A stretch of DNA of 42,228 nucleotides from Desmonostoc muscorum FACHB-395 (GCF_014698035.1 NZ_JACJSF010000070.1:1-42228), one strand, 5' to 3'. Counted from the first letter of the stretch, positions 1 to 8,458 are shown. The notes: generated by a model from the letters alone, not told the origin. A program made the numbers and translations.

Positions 1-113
1 ACAGAGGCAATCCATACTTCGTTACATTGCAGAACTTCTGCTAATTCTGCAAAAGTCAGCCCCTTGTTTTCTTTGGCTGTTAAAAGTTTTTGGGTAATTT
101 CAGGAATAGACAT
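1..113 (-). CDS. cynS: Cyanate hydratase (cyanase), N-terminal part only
   Basis: The reverse strand reads an ATG at 113 followed by MSIPEITQKLLTAKENKGL and then TFAELAEVLQ...EVWIAS, running off the window edge after 37 codons. This is the helical N-terminal domain of cyanase, where the pattern MSIPEIT-K-L--AK---GLTF-EL is typical. Cyanase breaks down cyanate with bicarbonate to CO2 and ammonia in the cytoplasm. The catalytic Arg/Glu/Ser domain lies outside the window, so intactness cannot be judged. Next to it is an AIPR-like gene in the same orientation, 165 bases away. Confidence 0.8.
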   Translation of the reverse strand, partial: MSIPEITQKLLTAKENKGLTFAELAEVLQCNEVWIAS

Positions 114-278
114 TTTAACGTAAAATAGAATTAGATTTATACATTAACAAGCATACACTAACTCAACGTATGAAGCTCAAAACCCAGTTTCTGTCTCTTT
201 TTTAAAACTTGGCTAAGATTTTTTTGACCAGAGTAATGTAAGAGCGATTATTTACCGCTCCTTTGTTCCTATTAACTT

Positions 279-1484
279 TTAGCCTGGTGTCAGCTTTAAT
301 TCTTTAGATTTCTCGGATTTGACCATTTTCACCAAGTGCTGATTTAGATAACTCTGCGCCGAGATATACAGACTTTCCCAAATATCTTGATTGCGGCTGA
401 TTTTTGTACCTACTGTATTTCCTGCTGTTTTCTCTGACACCAAATATTTACGGAAATAGTTATTCCACAAGTGTTGGAGGAAATCTTCAGCGAATTCGTT
501 AAACGGCAGAATCCATTTATAATCTTGATCCAAAAATACCCGATAGGACGCAATTATCGGTAGTGCGAGGTCAGTTGGCGCACCAAACCCGAAAGAGTAT
601 TTGCTATCAGGCAACAACGTCGTTTTACGTATATCAATTGATGCTAAATCGTTAGCACCCTTCCTTCTAGGGTTGCTGATATATTCTTGGATTATTTCGT
701 ACAGTCTTTGCTCTATCCACAGAGCATGAGTCAAGAGAGGCAGTAAAGCGGTTAATCTTTCCCTTTCTGCGTCTGTGATGTTACTTGGGAGGCTCATCCC
801 TACTGGATGTTTGGTTCGTTTATTGCTGTCGGGGTTGTATTTATTTCTGTCGAGGCAGTAAAGGAGCTTGAGCAAATGGGTGACATTGCACTGGGCATTT
901 CTGGGAGCGCCGCTTTGGTTTTGGTAATAAGCAATGCGGAATTTCCTATCTTCCTTCTGTTCTAACTGGGCTAAATACTGCTTGATGAATTTGTAATCAC
1001 CTCTGGCGTTGACTTTGGAGCGAGAATCTACTGGCGTTGTGGTATTTGAAGCTAAGGCTATGTCTTTGGCCGATTCTTCAGTCAGTCCGATGTGAATCGT
1101 AACTTTTACTCTGGCTTCGGTTAAATTGTAGTTGTAATTTTTCGCTTGCTCAAAAGCTAAAACTGTATGCCCACCGTTGATAATCCCATCGCTACCGCCC
1201 TCGTTAGCTTCTAAGACTTCTAGCTCCAGTTCAGTTTTGTTCTTGACAGGTTTAGTTTTATTGGCTGACAGAACGATTCCACTGTGGCGAGAGAAGAATT
1301 TTACAGGTTCGGTGGTCAGTGAATCGAAGATTTGTCTGTAGGTCGCGCTTTTGCGGTTCGGTTCCCGGATGTTCGGTTCTAGCGGCAGGTCTATAGGGAA
1401 GCTGTCTACGTGGGCTGTGGCGATAATGCAATTGGGGTTGGCTTGAAAATAGTTATCTATCTTGATGTTCCAAGTTTTGGGCAT
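279..1484 (-). CDS. AIPR-like abortive-infection/phage-resistance family protein
   Basis: A 401-residue protein. Around residues 60-110 it has FFSRHSGIVLSA followed by DGIINGGHTVLAFEQA, which matches the AIPR signature of an N/S-G-I segment followed by INGgQT. Then come VKVTIHIGLTEESAKDIALASNTTTPV and an ARGDYKFIK segment, matching the I-ASN--tPV part of that family. AIPR proteins occur in abortive-infection and restriction-linked defence loci; their biochemical role is not settled. The usual Q of the NG-QT motif is H here (NGGHT). No signal peptide or membrane helix is visible. It is a stand-alone gene next to cynS and a toxin-antitoxin pair. The family call is by motif reading only, and the defence role is inferred from the family. 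Confidence 0.6.
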   Translation of the reverse strand: MPKTWNIKIDNYFQANPNCIIATAHVDSFPIDLPLEPNIREPNRKSATYRQIFDSLTTEPVKFFSRHSGIVLSANKTKPVKNKTELELEVLEANEGGSDGIINGGHTVLAFEQAKNYNYNLTEARVKVTIHIGLTEESAKDIALASNTTTPVDSRSKVNARGDYKFIKQYLAQLEQKEDRKFRIAYYQNQSGAPRNAQCNVTHLLKLLYCLDRNKYNPDSNKRTKHPVGMSLPSNITDAERERLTALLPLLTHALWIEQRLYEIIQEYISNPRRKGANDLASIDIRKTTLLPDSKYSFGFGAPTDLALPIIASYRVFLDQDYKWILPFNEFAEDFLQHLWNNYFRKYLVSEKTAGNTVGTKISRNQDIWESLYISAQSYLNQHLVKMVKSEKSKELKLTPG

Positions 1485-1703
1485 ACTTTATTTCTTGATG
1501 GAATTAAATTCTATGTTAGCGCTGCTGTAATCTTAATTATTCTCTTTCTTCACGACCAATAAGCTACCAAACTAGCCAAATAATAAACATCTCCAATCTA
1601 TCTGTATTAAACCTGTTATTTACTAGCGTGAACATTTTATCTGATTTTGATTAGTTGAGAGATAATATACCTTCTTTGGTTCTTAGTACAAAAACTTATC
1701 TAC

Positions 1704-2087
1704 CTATTTCAATAATTCGGTTGCTTCTTTTAATACTTGAGTAATTTCCGGTTTCTGAGAACTGATCACATCATTTGGTAAATGCTTGTGATGCGGAAAG
1801 GTAGAGATATCAGGAAAATGCGGCGTACTATCATAACGAAAAACTAGGCAATTTCGTTCATCCTGAAAATGGTAGCGATAATCAAGGAATTTTAACTGAT
1901 TGTCTGTGATTACTATAGCTTCGTTAATTTCTAACAAGTGTGTTTGAGCTAATCGCAATCTAATTCTTAAATTAGCCCGAAGGGATGTTAAAATTTCTTC
2001 TTCATAACGTTCCACATAAACATTTGGGCATTTAACAATTGCTTCTTCTACAAGATTAAGATAATCAGATAGAATATTAAGCAGCAT
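1704..2087 (-). CDS. TumE-type toxin (DUF6516 family)
   Basis: A 127-residue protein with the segment YRYHFQDERNCLVFRYDSTP followed by HFPDISTFPHHKH (about residues 71-103). That conserved D--PHxp---TFPHHKH core is the hallmark of the DUF6516/TumE toxin family, whose members sit beside a small antitoxin. Its ATG at 2087 overlaps the end of the upstream small gene by 11 bases, so the two are translationally coupled. This is the usual toxin-antitoxin layout, with the antitoxin first. The toxin's mode of action is not visible from the sequence. Confidence 0.65.
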   Translation of the reverse strand: MLLNILSDYLNLVEEAIVKCPNVYVERYEEEILTSLRANLRIRLRLAQTHLLEINEAIVITDNQLKFLDYRYHFQDERNCLVFRYDSTPHFPDISTFPHHKHLPNDVISSQKPEITQVLKEATELLK

Positions 2088-2307
2088 AGTTCAATCTTTG
2101 CTCTATTTCTTGACGCAAAACCAGATAATGGCGGTAATCGTTTGCCCATTCTATAAATAGAACATCATCTGGTAATGTTCCTTGATTATACTGATAAAAA
2201 AAATCTTCAGAGTCAATTTTTTGCTGGTTTTCATACACACTGAGTCGCTTGGCAACGGCAACCAAAGCATCTAAGGATGATGTATATTGAATGGTCTGTT
2301 TACGCAT
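2077..2307 (-). CDS. Small partner of TumE toxin (putative antitoxin)
   Basis: A 76-residue protein rich in charged residues, with no membrane helix. It ends 11 bases inside the toxin gene, so both are made from one transcript. The sequence (SLDALVAVAKRLSVYENQQK, then an acidic SEDFFYQYNQGTLPDD stretch) has the size and helical character of antitoxins paired with DUF6516 toxins. Its identity rests mainly on the overlap and gene order. The segment EWANDYRHYLVLRQEIEQRL may form the toxin-binding helix (inference). Confidence 0.6.
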   Translation of the reverse strand: MRKQTIQYTSSLDALVAVAKRLSVYENQQKIDSEDFFYQYNQGTLPDDVLFIEWANDYRHYLVLRQEIEQRLNYAA

Positions 2308-2773
2308 TTTATCTCTACTTCAAAATCATCATATTTTCATTATAAGTGAGCGCCACTCCATAATTTCCTCATCGAGCGCTATAAAATTTAGGTAAATTCT
2401 CATCAACTGATAGCTATTGTGGCGTTGCTGTATCGTCACTTTTGCTGTCTCCATACAAGGTTGTACTCCCTTTCAACAGCCGCCAATAGCAAAGCGTGCA
2501 AGGATGACAGATACGGTGGGAGCAAAATCCCTAATCCCTGCAACAGCCGATCCACAGAAGAGTCACGGCTGGCCACTTCATGCAACTGCCGTAACTTTAC
2601 ACATAACTACTGCTTCATTCACTTTCGTGCGATGGCGTAACCGCTTTTTCCGTTGGCGTTCGTCAAAAACGTGCCGAATGCGAGTGCGTTCCGCAGGAAA
2701 GGCATTGCCGATAGAAAGCGAGTGCGTCTCTGAAAGAGAAGAGAAGGTATCGCCCTTACCTCAAAGCAAAAAA
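2308..2773. other. Gene-free stretch with Nostoc-type repeat sequence
   Basis: No convincing gene is seen on either strand. A plus-strand frame at 2417-2890 is open but its composition is arbitrary (Cys/Arg/Ser-rich, no domain), and it runs into the zinc-ribbon gene on the other strand. The part at about 2625-2745 is dense in GTGCGAT/GCGTT/GAGTGCG motifs. It contains GCGTTCCGCAGGAAAG (2686-2701), which recurs at 35293-35308, so it is probably a dispersed intergenic repeat. Confidence 0.5.
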
Positions 2774-3025
2774 TCACCCCCCAATCCCTTTACCACTCTC
2801 ATAATTCATAGCTCTGGGTTTCCTCTTGCCTATAGGGACTACTTTCGATTGCTTGGGAGGTTGAGGAGGGCGGCATTTCTCGCAATATAGAGGTCTAACT
2901 CCAAAGGTTTCTCGTTGTGTGGGTTGTTCACACTGCTTACATACGAAGTTAAAAACGCGAGTATGAATTTCCCGCTTGTGCGCTCTGACAGTGTACTCTC
3001 GGACTTGGATTTCTTTGCTTGCCAT
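2774..3025 (-). CDS. Small zinc-ribbon-like protein
   Basis: An 83-residue basic protein with two CxxC knuckles: C-K-Q-C at about residues 29-32 and C-E-K-C at about residues 48-51, separated by PTQRETFGVRPLY. Such a four-cysteine pattern suggests a zinc ribbon that binds nucleic acid or protein. The tail is rich in Pro and Lys (CRPPQPPKQSKVV). It lies in the accessory strip, divergent from the membrane-anchored protein at 3216. The coherent Cys pairing on this strand argues that this frame, and not the overlapping ones, is real. No function is assigned. Confidence 0.6.
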   Translation of the reverse strand: MASKEIQVREYTVRAHKREIHTRVFNFVCKQCEQPTQRETFGVRPLYCEKCRPPQPPKQSKVVPIGKRKPRAMNYESGKGIGG

Positions 3026-3215
3026 TGCTTATTGCAATTAGTAACTTTTTGGATCTTAGCCTTTGCTAAGAAGATTTCAATGCTCTGGGTAAACATAATC
3101 ACCCGTTTTGTGAATGGGAATATGGCTACGCCAAAACCAGAGTGAGAGTTGCAACGACCAAACCCAACTGCAACGCCTCACTACATTGAAAAATCACAAA
3201 CATTTGGAGTTAATC

Positions 3216-3677
3216 ATGGATATCCAAGCTACTCTCACCCTGACGATCCAAGTAGTCGTTATGAGCTTTGTTGCGCTGATGGTTTTCGATTTCATGAATA
3301 GTTTGTGGGTTGTACCCTTACCGCCATTCGGATGGCAACTACCAGTTATTGAACAGCCCACAGTTTCCGCAACAGCATCACAACCTACTCCACAACAGGA
3401 AATCCAACAAGTCACTCCAAGGGCGATCGCATTTGAGAAGATTTCCGACCCTTGGACTTTAGAACCACAATCCCCTGACCATTCTGTTCCCACGCCAGCA
3501 GTTATAATCCCTTTCCCCAGACTCCGACTACTCCCACCTGCCAAAGCACAACCGACCAAACCCAAGCGGACTAAAGCAAAATCCTCCACGTCTAAGAAAT
3601 TCGCCTCAACTAGTACTAAGCACCAGTCCACCAAGCCACGCAAGATAACTGGAAAGTACCAAAAAAATTATAGTTAA
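3216..3677 (+). CDS. Single-helix, proline/lysine-rich membrane-anchored protein of unknown function
   Basis: From the ATG at 3216 the protein is 153 residues. I chose this start because GGAG lies eight bases upstream and the membrane helix (TIQVVVMSFVALMVFDFMNSLWVV) begins just after it; an earlier in-frame ATG at 3114 adds only a non-conserved-looking stretch. After the helix comes a Pro/Gln/Thr-rich linker and a strongly basic C-terminus (KPKRTKAKSSTSKK...). The topology fits an anchored protein with a positively charged tail. I do not recognise a named family. It lies in the accessory strip before a truncated strawberry-notch-like gene. Confidence 0.55.
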   Translation: MDIQATLTLTIQVVVMSFVALMVFDFMNSLWVVPLPPFGWQLPVIEQPTVSATASQPTPQQEIQQVTPRAIAFEKISDPWTLEPQSPDHSVPTPAVIIPFPRLRLLPPAKAQPTKPKRTKAKSSTSKKFASTSTKHQSTKPRKITGKYQKNYS

Positions 3678-3707
3678 CCCGTCCTTAGCTCAAACAATTG
3701 TAGATTG

Positions 3708-3839
3708 CCGAGAAGATAAGAGAATTGACGATAGCGACGCGGAAAGCGACTGTGCGTAGCGTCTTTTAGATTTATTCCACCCACTTGACTGCTGGGCTTG
3801 TACCAAAAACATTCAATCTCCAATCTCCAATCTTCTCGG
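3708..3839. repeat. 132-base element bounded by 10-base inverted repeats
   Basis: CCGAGAAGAT at 3708-3717 is matched exactly by its reverse complement ATCTTCTCGG at 3830-3839. The interior has repeat-like text (GCGACGCGGAAAGCGACTG, GCGTAGCGTCT, and a doubled CAATCTC). The size and terminal inverted repeats would suit a MITE-like element, but no target-site duplication was established. Confidence 0.35.
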
Positions 3840-3885
3840 TCAAATGGCTACGCCAAAGCGAAAGTGATGTATTCATATAATAGAT

Positions 3886-4353
3886 ATGGTCAGCCTTATA
3901 GCCACGCAAGGAACTCTGTTTGACCTAGAAACAGTTCTGGACTACGGACAATCAATCCTCAACGTTGCTCAAGAACTCACCAAATCACTGATTGAGCAAC
4001 GGACTATCTCCACCAGGACAATCCAAGCCCAGATGAATCGCTACTTTCTAGGCACGGCAGCAGAGGGCGCATGGCAGTGGAAAGACGCTTACGAAGCAGT
4101 GGAAGTAGCGCAAATCTTATATCTGCGTCAAAAAGGTTACAAGCTTTTATTAGAGTCGCCGCTAACAGTATTATTAGAATTGGAGAAGTTAATAGCCCTG
4201 TGCCCGACGCATACTCGCCGCAGTGAAGAGTCAGTACAGCTTCAGCAATTCTCCACCCCTTTGCCGCTTGCTTATCTGGTAGCCAAAGCAGGATTTGTAC
4301 AAGCTACTGATTTGGTCTTGGAGATTTTTTTTAAACTTTTATCGCGTTCTTAA
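3886..4353 (+). pseudogene. Truncated N-terminus of a strawberry-notch-like methyltransferase/helicase
   Basis: A 155-residue open frame with ISTRTIQAQMNRYF then GTAAEGAWQWKDAYEAVEVA, followed by TPLPLAYLVAKAGFVQATDL and VLE. In large cyanobacterial proteins that join a SAM methyltransferase to a strawberry-notch-type helicase, this kind of stretch leads directly into methyltransferase motif I (DLVLEPSAGTG). Here the sequence leaves homology right after DLVLE and stops about ten residues later (IFFKLLSRS), so the SAM-binding glycines and everything downstream are missing. The full family is well over a thousand residues. I read it as a broken remnant, though a short product could still be made. 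Family assignment is from memory of the motif. Confidence 0.55.
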
Positions 4354-4440
4354 AAGTGCGTAATTAAAATACTTGCCTACCATTACTTAGTTATATTTTT
4401 ATGTGTGTATTACTAACTTTAAATAGACTCAGCAGCAGAG

Positions 4441-5976
4441 GTGAATAAAGTGAATCAAAGCCCATTTACATCTCCAAGTAGTACGGGCTTACTTGCCAAT
4501 CGTTACCAACTGAAGCAATTAATTGGTAGCGGTGGTATGGGTGAAGTTTTCTTAGCAAATGATATTTTGTTAGGAGGTATACCAGTTGCTATCAAGTTTT
4601 TAACTCAGACTGTTGTCGATAGCAAGATGCAACAAGACTTTGCTCGTGAAGCTTTAATGAGCGCAGCTTTGAGTCAAAAGAGCTTACACATAGTGCGGGC
4701 GTATGATTATGGTGTGAATGAGAAAGGAAAACCATACTACGTGATGGAATATCTATGCGGTAAGAGTTTAAAGGACTTAATTCCGCTATCATTGTCGATG
4801 TTTTTGACTCTCTCTCGCCAAATTTGTTTGGGCTTACAGTGTGCCCATCAAGGTATTAATATTGACGGCAAAATTTGTCCGTTGGTTCATAGAGATATTA
4901 AGCCTGCCAATATATTAGTTATTCCCGATCCGATATTAGGTCAGTTAGTTAAAATTCTCGATTTTGGGATTGCTAGATTTTTAAATTATGCGTCAACAGC
5001 TAGTACAAGCAGGGGATTTAATGGCACTTTACCCTACTGTTCTCCAGAACAGCTAGATGGAGAAAAATTAGACAGTCGCTCTGATATTTATAGCCTGGGT
5101 GTGATGATGTTTGAAATGCTCACAGGCAAAAAACCTTGGGAACCAGAAACTGATTATTTTGGTGCTTGGTATAAAGCACATCACTTTGAACAACCAAAAA
5201 CGATCGCAGATGTTAAACCAACTCTGAAAATACCTCAGAAGCTAAATAATTTAATCATGTCTTGTCTTGCAAAAAAAGCAAGCGATCGCCCACAAAATAT
5301 CGCTCAAATTTTGCAAGTATTAAATAGCTTAGAACAATCTAATTCTACCAGTTTACCAACAAATTTATCCTCTAATCCCATCCTTAGCCGTCCCCTAGAT
5401 TCTGGATTACCAATTGCAGTAGAACAAAGGTGCCGACAACTTTTGTGGCCTCCAAATAAACCAATTCAAGAAATTGTTTTTCCCCAGCTTATAGATACTG
5501 CACAAGAATCTATGACCGCACTATGGTTGATGTTGCCTAAACAAGAAATCAAAAACTATGCTCTTTCTACCCGTTACAACCAGTTTATCTTCATGACATC
5601 CCCTCACCCAATGCTGTTGTGGGTGACAGTACTCTACGATCGGCAATTGGCTCCTAAGTGGCTACCGTGCTACTTAGATATGCAAAATCCCCAAAATCTG
5701 AAGATGGTAGGTTTCCTGGCTGAAAATGAACACTATCCTTTGATTTTGTTTACTCTGGAAGCACCACATTCCTGCGCCAATGTCCTCAGTAGTCGCATCG
5801 AGCCAACTCAGCGACAAATGTTGAAAACCTGGGTGCAACAAACTCATAGCCTACCACCAGCTTCTGTGCCCCAAGTCAGCAAACAGCTATTAAAACAGCA
5901 ATATAAACAAATGCAATCCCGGATATTGCAGCATTTAGAATCTAAGCCCCAGGTTGTATTATCAAGGTCTATTTAA
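4441..5976 (+). CDS. Serine/threonine protein kinase with an uncharacterised C-terminal domain
   Basis: A 511-residue protein starting at GTG 4441 with AGAGG just upstream. The kinase domain covers about residues 20-295: glycine loop IGSGGMGEV (28-36), catalytic Lys52 in VAIKF, Glu70, HRDIKPAN (150-157), DFG (174-176), and an SPEQ in place of APE. All residues needed for phosphotransfer are present, so it should be active. The C-terminal third (about 320-511) has no membrane helix and no repeat; it reads as a globular domain with segments such as MTALWLMLPKQEIKNYALST. It is followed by tRNA-Asp. The substrate is unknown. Confidence 0.9.
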   Translation: MNKVNQSPFTSPSSTGLLANRYQLKQLIGSGGMGEVFLANDILLGGIPVAIKFLTQTVVDSKMQQDFAREALMSAALSQKSLHIVRAYDYGVNEKGKPYYVMEYLCGKSLKDLIPLSLSMFLTLSRQICLGLQCAHQGINIDGKICPLVHRDIKPANILVIPDPILGQLVKILDFGIARFLNYASTASTSRGFNGTLPYCSPEQLDGEKLDSRSDIYSLGVMMFEMLTGKKPWEPETDYFGAWYKAHHFEQPKTIADVKPTLKIPQKLNNLIMSCLAKKASDRPQNIAQILQVLNSLEQSNSTSLPTNLSSNPILSRPLDSGLPIAVEQRCRQLLWPPNKPIQEIVFPQLIDTAQESMTALWLMLPKQEIKNYALSTRYNQFIFMTSPHPMLLWVTVLYDRQLAPKWLPCYLDMQNPQNLKMVGFLAENEHYPLILFTLEAPHSCANVLSSRIEPTQRQMLKTWVQQTHSLPPASVPQVSKQLLKQQYKQMQSRILQHLESKPQVVLSRSI

Positions 5977-6087
5977 CGGTAAATTCGCACCTTGGAGAGA
6001 CGGGACAAAAATAATTTCTAATTTTCCATTCCAAAATGCTTGACAAGCAGAAAAAAAATAGTGATAATAGCAAAGTTGACCAAACAA

Positions 6088-6161
6088 GGGACTGTAGTTC
6101 AATTGGTTAGAGCACCGCCCTGTCACGGCGGAAGTTGCGGGTTCGAGCCCCGTCAGTCCCG
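6088..6161 (+). tRNA. tRNA-Asp (anticodon GTC)
   Basis: A complete cloverleaf: acceptor GGGACTG (6088-6094) pairs with CAGTCCC (6154-6160). The anticodon stem CCGCC/GGCGG encloses CTGTCAC, with anticodon GTC at 6122-6124. The T arm is GCGGG-TTCGAGC-CCCGT. The discriminator is G6161 and CCA is not encoded, as is common in cyanobacteria. Confidence 0.97.
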
Positions 6162-6181
6162 TTCTAAATTTATAAGTAGTG

Positions 6182-6205
6182 AATCACCGAGCTTCGGTGA
6201 TTTTT
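6182..6205 (+). terminator. Rho-independent terminator after tRNA-Asp
   Basis: AATCACCGA (6182-6190) pairs perfectly with TCGGTGATT (6194-6202) around a three-base loop and runs into TTTTT. It ends the tRNA transcript before gltX. Confidence 0.85.
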
Positions 6206-6294
6206 GATTTGGAATTCCCCAAAAGGATTGACCCAGAATTGGGGGTTTGAATATAAGCTACATTTATCATGCTTTGCGAAAGAGAGAATTAACT

Positions 6295-7740
6295 GTGACT
6301 GTCAGAGTCCGTATTGCGCCGAGTCCAACCGGAAATTTACACATTGGTACAGCTAGAACAGCTGTGTTTAACTGGTTATTTGCCCGTCACCACGGCGGGA
6401 AATTTATCCTGCGAATAGAAGACACAGATTTAGAGCGATCGCGTCCCGAATACACCGACAATATTCTTGAAGGACTGCGCTGGCTAGGTCTTAACTGGGA
6501 TGAAGGGCCATTTTTCCAATCTCAACGCCTGGATCTTTACAAAGAAGCAGTACAAAAACTGCTAGATCAAGGGTTAGCCTATCGCTGCTACACCACCAGC
6601 GAAGAATTAGAAGCGCTAAGAGAAGCCCAGAAAGCTAGGGGCGAAGCTCCCCGCTATGACAACCGTCACCGCAACCTCACACCAGAACAACGCACCGCAT
6701 TTGAAGCAGAAGGTCGTTCTTATGTGATTCGCTTCAAAATCGAAGATGGGCGGGAAATTATCTGGAATGATCTAGTAAGGGGAAAAATGTCTTGGCGAGG
6801 TAGCGATTTAGGTGGTGATATGGTCATCGCCCGCGCCTCAGAAGAGGGTAGTGGTCAACCACTATACAATTTTGTAGTTGTAGTGGATGACATTGATATG
6901 CAAATCACCCATGTCATTCGCGGAGAAGACCACATCGCCAATACCGCCAAGCAAATTCTGCTGTATGAAGCAATGGGTGCAAAAATTCCAGAGTTCTCCC
7001 ACACGCCATTAATTTTGAATATGGAAGGGCGCAAGCTTTCTAAGCGGGATGGTGTTACCTCCATTTCCGACTTTCAGAAAATGGGCTTTACCTCTGAAGG
7101 CTTGGTAAATTATATGACATTGCTGGGTTGGTCGCCACCAGACTCGACGCAAGAAATATTTACCTTAGAAACAGCAGCTAAAGAGTTTGGCTTTGAGCGT
7201 GTAAATAAAGCAGGTGCAAAGTTTGACTGGGACAAGCTGGATTGGTTGAACAGTCAGTATATCCACCATACACCAGTAGATAAACTCACAGATTTACTCA
7301 TACCCTTTTGGGAAGCGGCTGGCTATAAATTTGATGGTGGAAGAGATCGCGCCTGGTTAGAGCAGCTTGTAACTTTAATTAGCCAGAGTTTGACTCGTTT
7401 AGTAGATGCAGTACCTCAAGGTCAACTATTTTTTAACGACACAGTTGAATTTAGCGAAGAAGGTAGTACACAACTTAAGCAAGAAGGTTCTACTGCCGTC
7501 CTTGAGGCCATTGTCACAGCTTTAGAAAATCAGCCGCAACTCTCGGAAGCCGCCGCTCAGGACATAATCAAACAAGTGGTGAAAGAGCAAAAAGTTAAAA
7601 AAGGCTTGGTAATGCGATCGCTCCGAGCAGCCTTAACTGGAGATGTTCATGGCCCCGACCTCATTCAATCTTGGTTACTACTAAATCAGATTGGTTTAGA
7701 CAAATCGCGTTTGAGCCGGGCAATAACAGAAGCTAATTAG
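6295..7740 (+). CDS. gltX: Glutamyl-tRNA synthetase
   Basis: From GTG 6295 the protein is 481 residues beginning (M)TVRVRIAPSPTGNLHIGTAR, the normal cyanobacterial start. AGAGAG lies upstream. An in-frame TTG at 6247 would add 16 residues unlike the family, and is rejected. Class I signatures are HIGT (residues 16-19) and KLSKR (247-251). The catalytic Rossmann fold and the all-helical anticodon-binding C-terminus (from about 320) are complete. It charges tRNA-Glu, which in cyanobacteria also feeds tetrapyrrole synthesis through glutamyl-tRNA reductase, and tRNA-Gln by the non-discriminating route. A tRNA gene directly upstream is a natural neighbour, but a terminator separates them. Confidence 0.97.
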   Translation: MTVRVRIAPSPTGNLHIGTARTAVFNWLFARHHGGKFILRIEDTDLERSRPEYTDNILEGLRWLGLNWDEGPFFQSQRLDLYKEAVQKLLDQGLAYRCYTTSEELEALREAQKARGEAPRYDNRHRNLTPEQRTAFEAEGRSYVIRFKIEDGREIIWNDLVRGKMSWRGSDLGGDMVIARASEEGSGQPLYNFVVVVDDIDMQITHVIRGEDHIANTAKQILLYEAMGAKIPEFSHTPLILNMEGRKLSKRDGVTSISDFQKMGFTSEGLVNYMTLLGWSPPDSTQEIFTLETAAKEFGFERVNKAGAKFDWDKLDWLNSQYIHHTPVDKLTDLLIPFWEAAGYKFDGGRDRAWLEQLVTLISQSLTRLVDAVPQGQLFFNDTVEFSEEGSTQLKQEGSTAVLEAIVTALENQPQLSEAAAQDIIKQVVKEQKVKKGLVMRSLRAALTGDVHGPDLIQSWLLLNQIGLDKSRLSRAITEAN

Positions 7741-7776
7741 CGATTACTTCCAGATTTTAGAAATATTTTAGATTTT

Positions 7777-7800
7777 AGGGGCGCACAAACGTGTGCCCCT
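7777..7800 (+). repeat. GC-rich hairpin after gltX
   Basis: AGGGGCGCAC pairs with GTGTGCCCCT around AAAC, with one G-U pair. There is no T-run after it, so it resembles the dispersed GGGGC...GCCCC hairpins of Nostocales rather than a standard terminator; it may still protect or end the gltX transcript. Confidence 0.5.
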
Positions 7801-7963
7801 ATCCATAAGGTAGAGCAACTATAAGAACGACAAATCATTGACTAATTACTAATGAATTATCCCCAATTTCAAATCTAAAATAGGTAGTCAATTCTCCCCA
7901 CATTGGGAACTTGGTGTGTAAAATTCATGTCTTCAAAACCACTTAGAAGCGAACGTAATTACA

Positions 7964-8458
7964 ATGCCGACAAAAGCGCTCAATAGAGGGATGAGATTAT
8001 CGTTGATGATAGTTACGCTCTTCATCACATCGACAGTTAACGCTGTAACCGATGCTCAGGAAGCGCCAACGATATTTGGAGATGTAAGTATTAGTCCCCA
8101 GTTTTCGCCAGACCCCCTGACAGTTCGCGGGATGAGTGGTGGTTCAATATCTGGGACTAAAGTAAGTGGCAGAAGTGAAACGCCCACTGGCCCTTGTACC
8201 GGATTTGTTGATGAAACACCAGACCACACATTAGCGCTAACAGGTAAATTCGACTACCTAAAGTTGCAAGTCCAAAGTCCTGAAGACACCACCATAATTA
8301 TCAAGGGGCCAGGTGGTACTTGGTGTAATGACGATTTTGATGGCAAAAATGCCGGTATTGTTGGCGAATGGCTGCCTGGAAGTTACCAAGTTTGGGTTGG
8401 TTCCTACAAAACAGGTAAGTATCTTCCTTACACTCTCAAAATTACAGAAGTTAAGTAG
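7964..8458 (+). CDS. Secreted protein of unknown function (cyanobacterial family)
   Basis: A 164-residue protein. The N-terminus (LNRGMRLSLMIVTLFITSTVNAVTDAQ) is a signal peptide with likely cleavage near VNA or DAQ, so it acts in the periplasm or outside. The mature part is rich in Gly, Ser and beta-type sequence, with GPCTGFVDETPDHTLAL then KLQVQSPEDTTIIIKGPGG and WCNDDFDGKN. Two cysteines (in GPCTG and TWCND) could form a disulfide. The pattern of a beta-sandwich with an acidic loop recalls pre-peptidase C-terminal-like domains, but this is only a resemblance. Single gene, with its own upstream gap. Confidence 0.7.
   Translation: MPTKALNRGMRLSLMIVTLFITSTVNAVTDAQEAPTIFGDVSISPQFSPDPLTVRGMSGGSISGTKVSGRSETPTGPCTGFVDETPDHTLALTGKFDYLKLQVQSPEDTTIIIKGPGGTWCNDDFDGKNAGIVGEWLPGSYQVWVGSYKTGKYLPYTLKITEVK

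Noticed and set aside
2332..2452. Short minus-strand frame (about 40 codons, starting METAKVTIQQR) just upstream of the antitoxin gene
   Set aside because: No likeness to any family, no clear ribosome site, too short to support without comparison.
2417..2890. 157-codon plus-strand open frame
   Set aside because: Arbitrary Cys/Arg/Ser-rich text over repeat DNA, no domain, and it overlaps the zinc-ribbon gene on the other strand, which has coherent CxxC pairs.
6088..6161. tRNA-Asp as an attachment site for the accessory strip 1-4353
   Set aside because: The kinase gene lies between, no integrase is present, and no duplicated tRNA 3' end was seen.
6247..6294. TTG start giving gltX 16 extra residues
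   Set aside because: GTG 6295 gives the family-standard N-terminus right before RVRIAPSPTG and has AGAGAG upstream.
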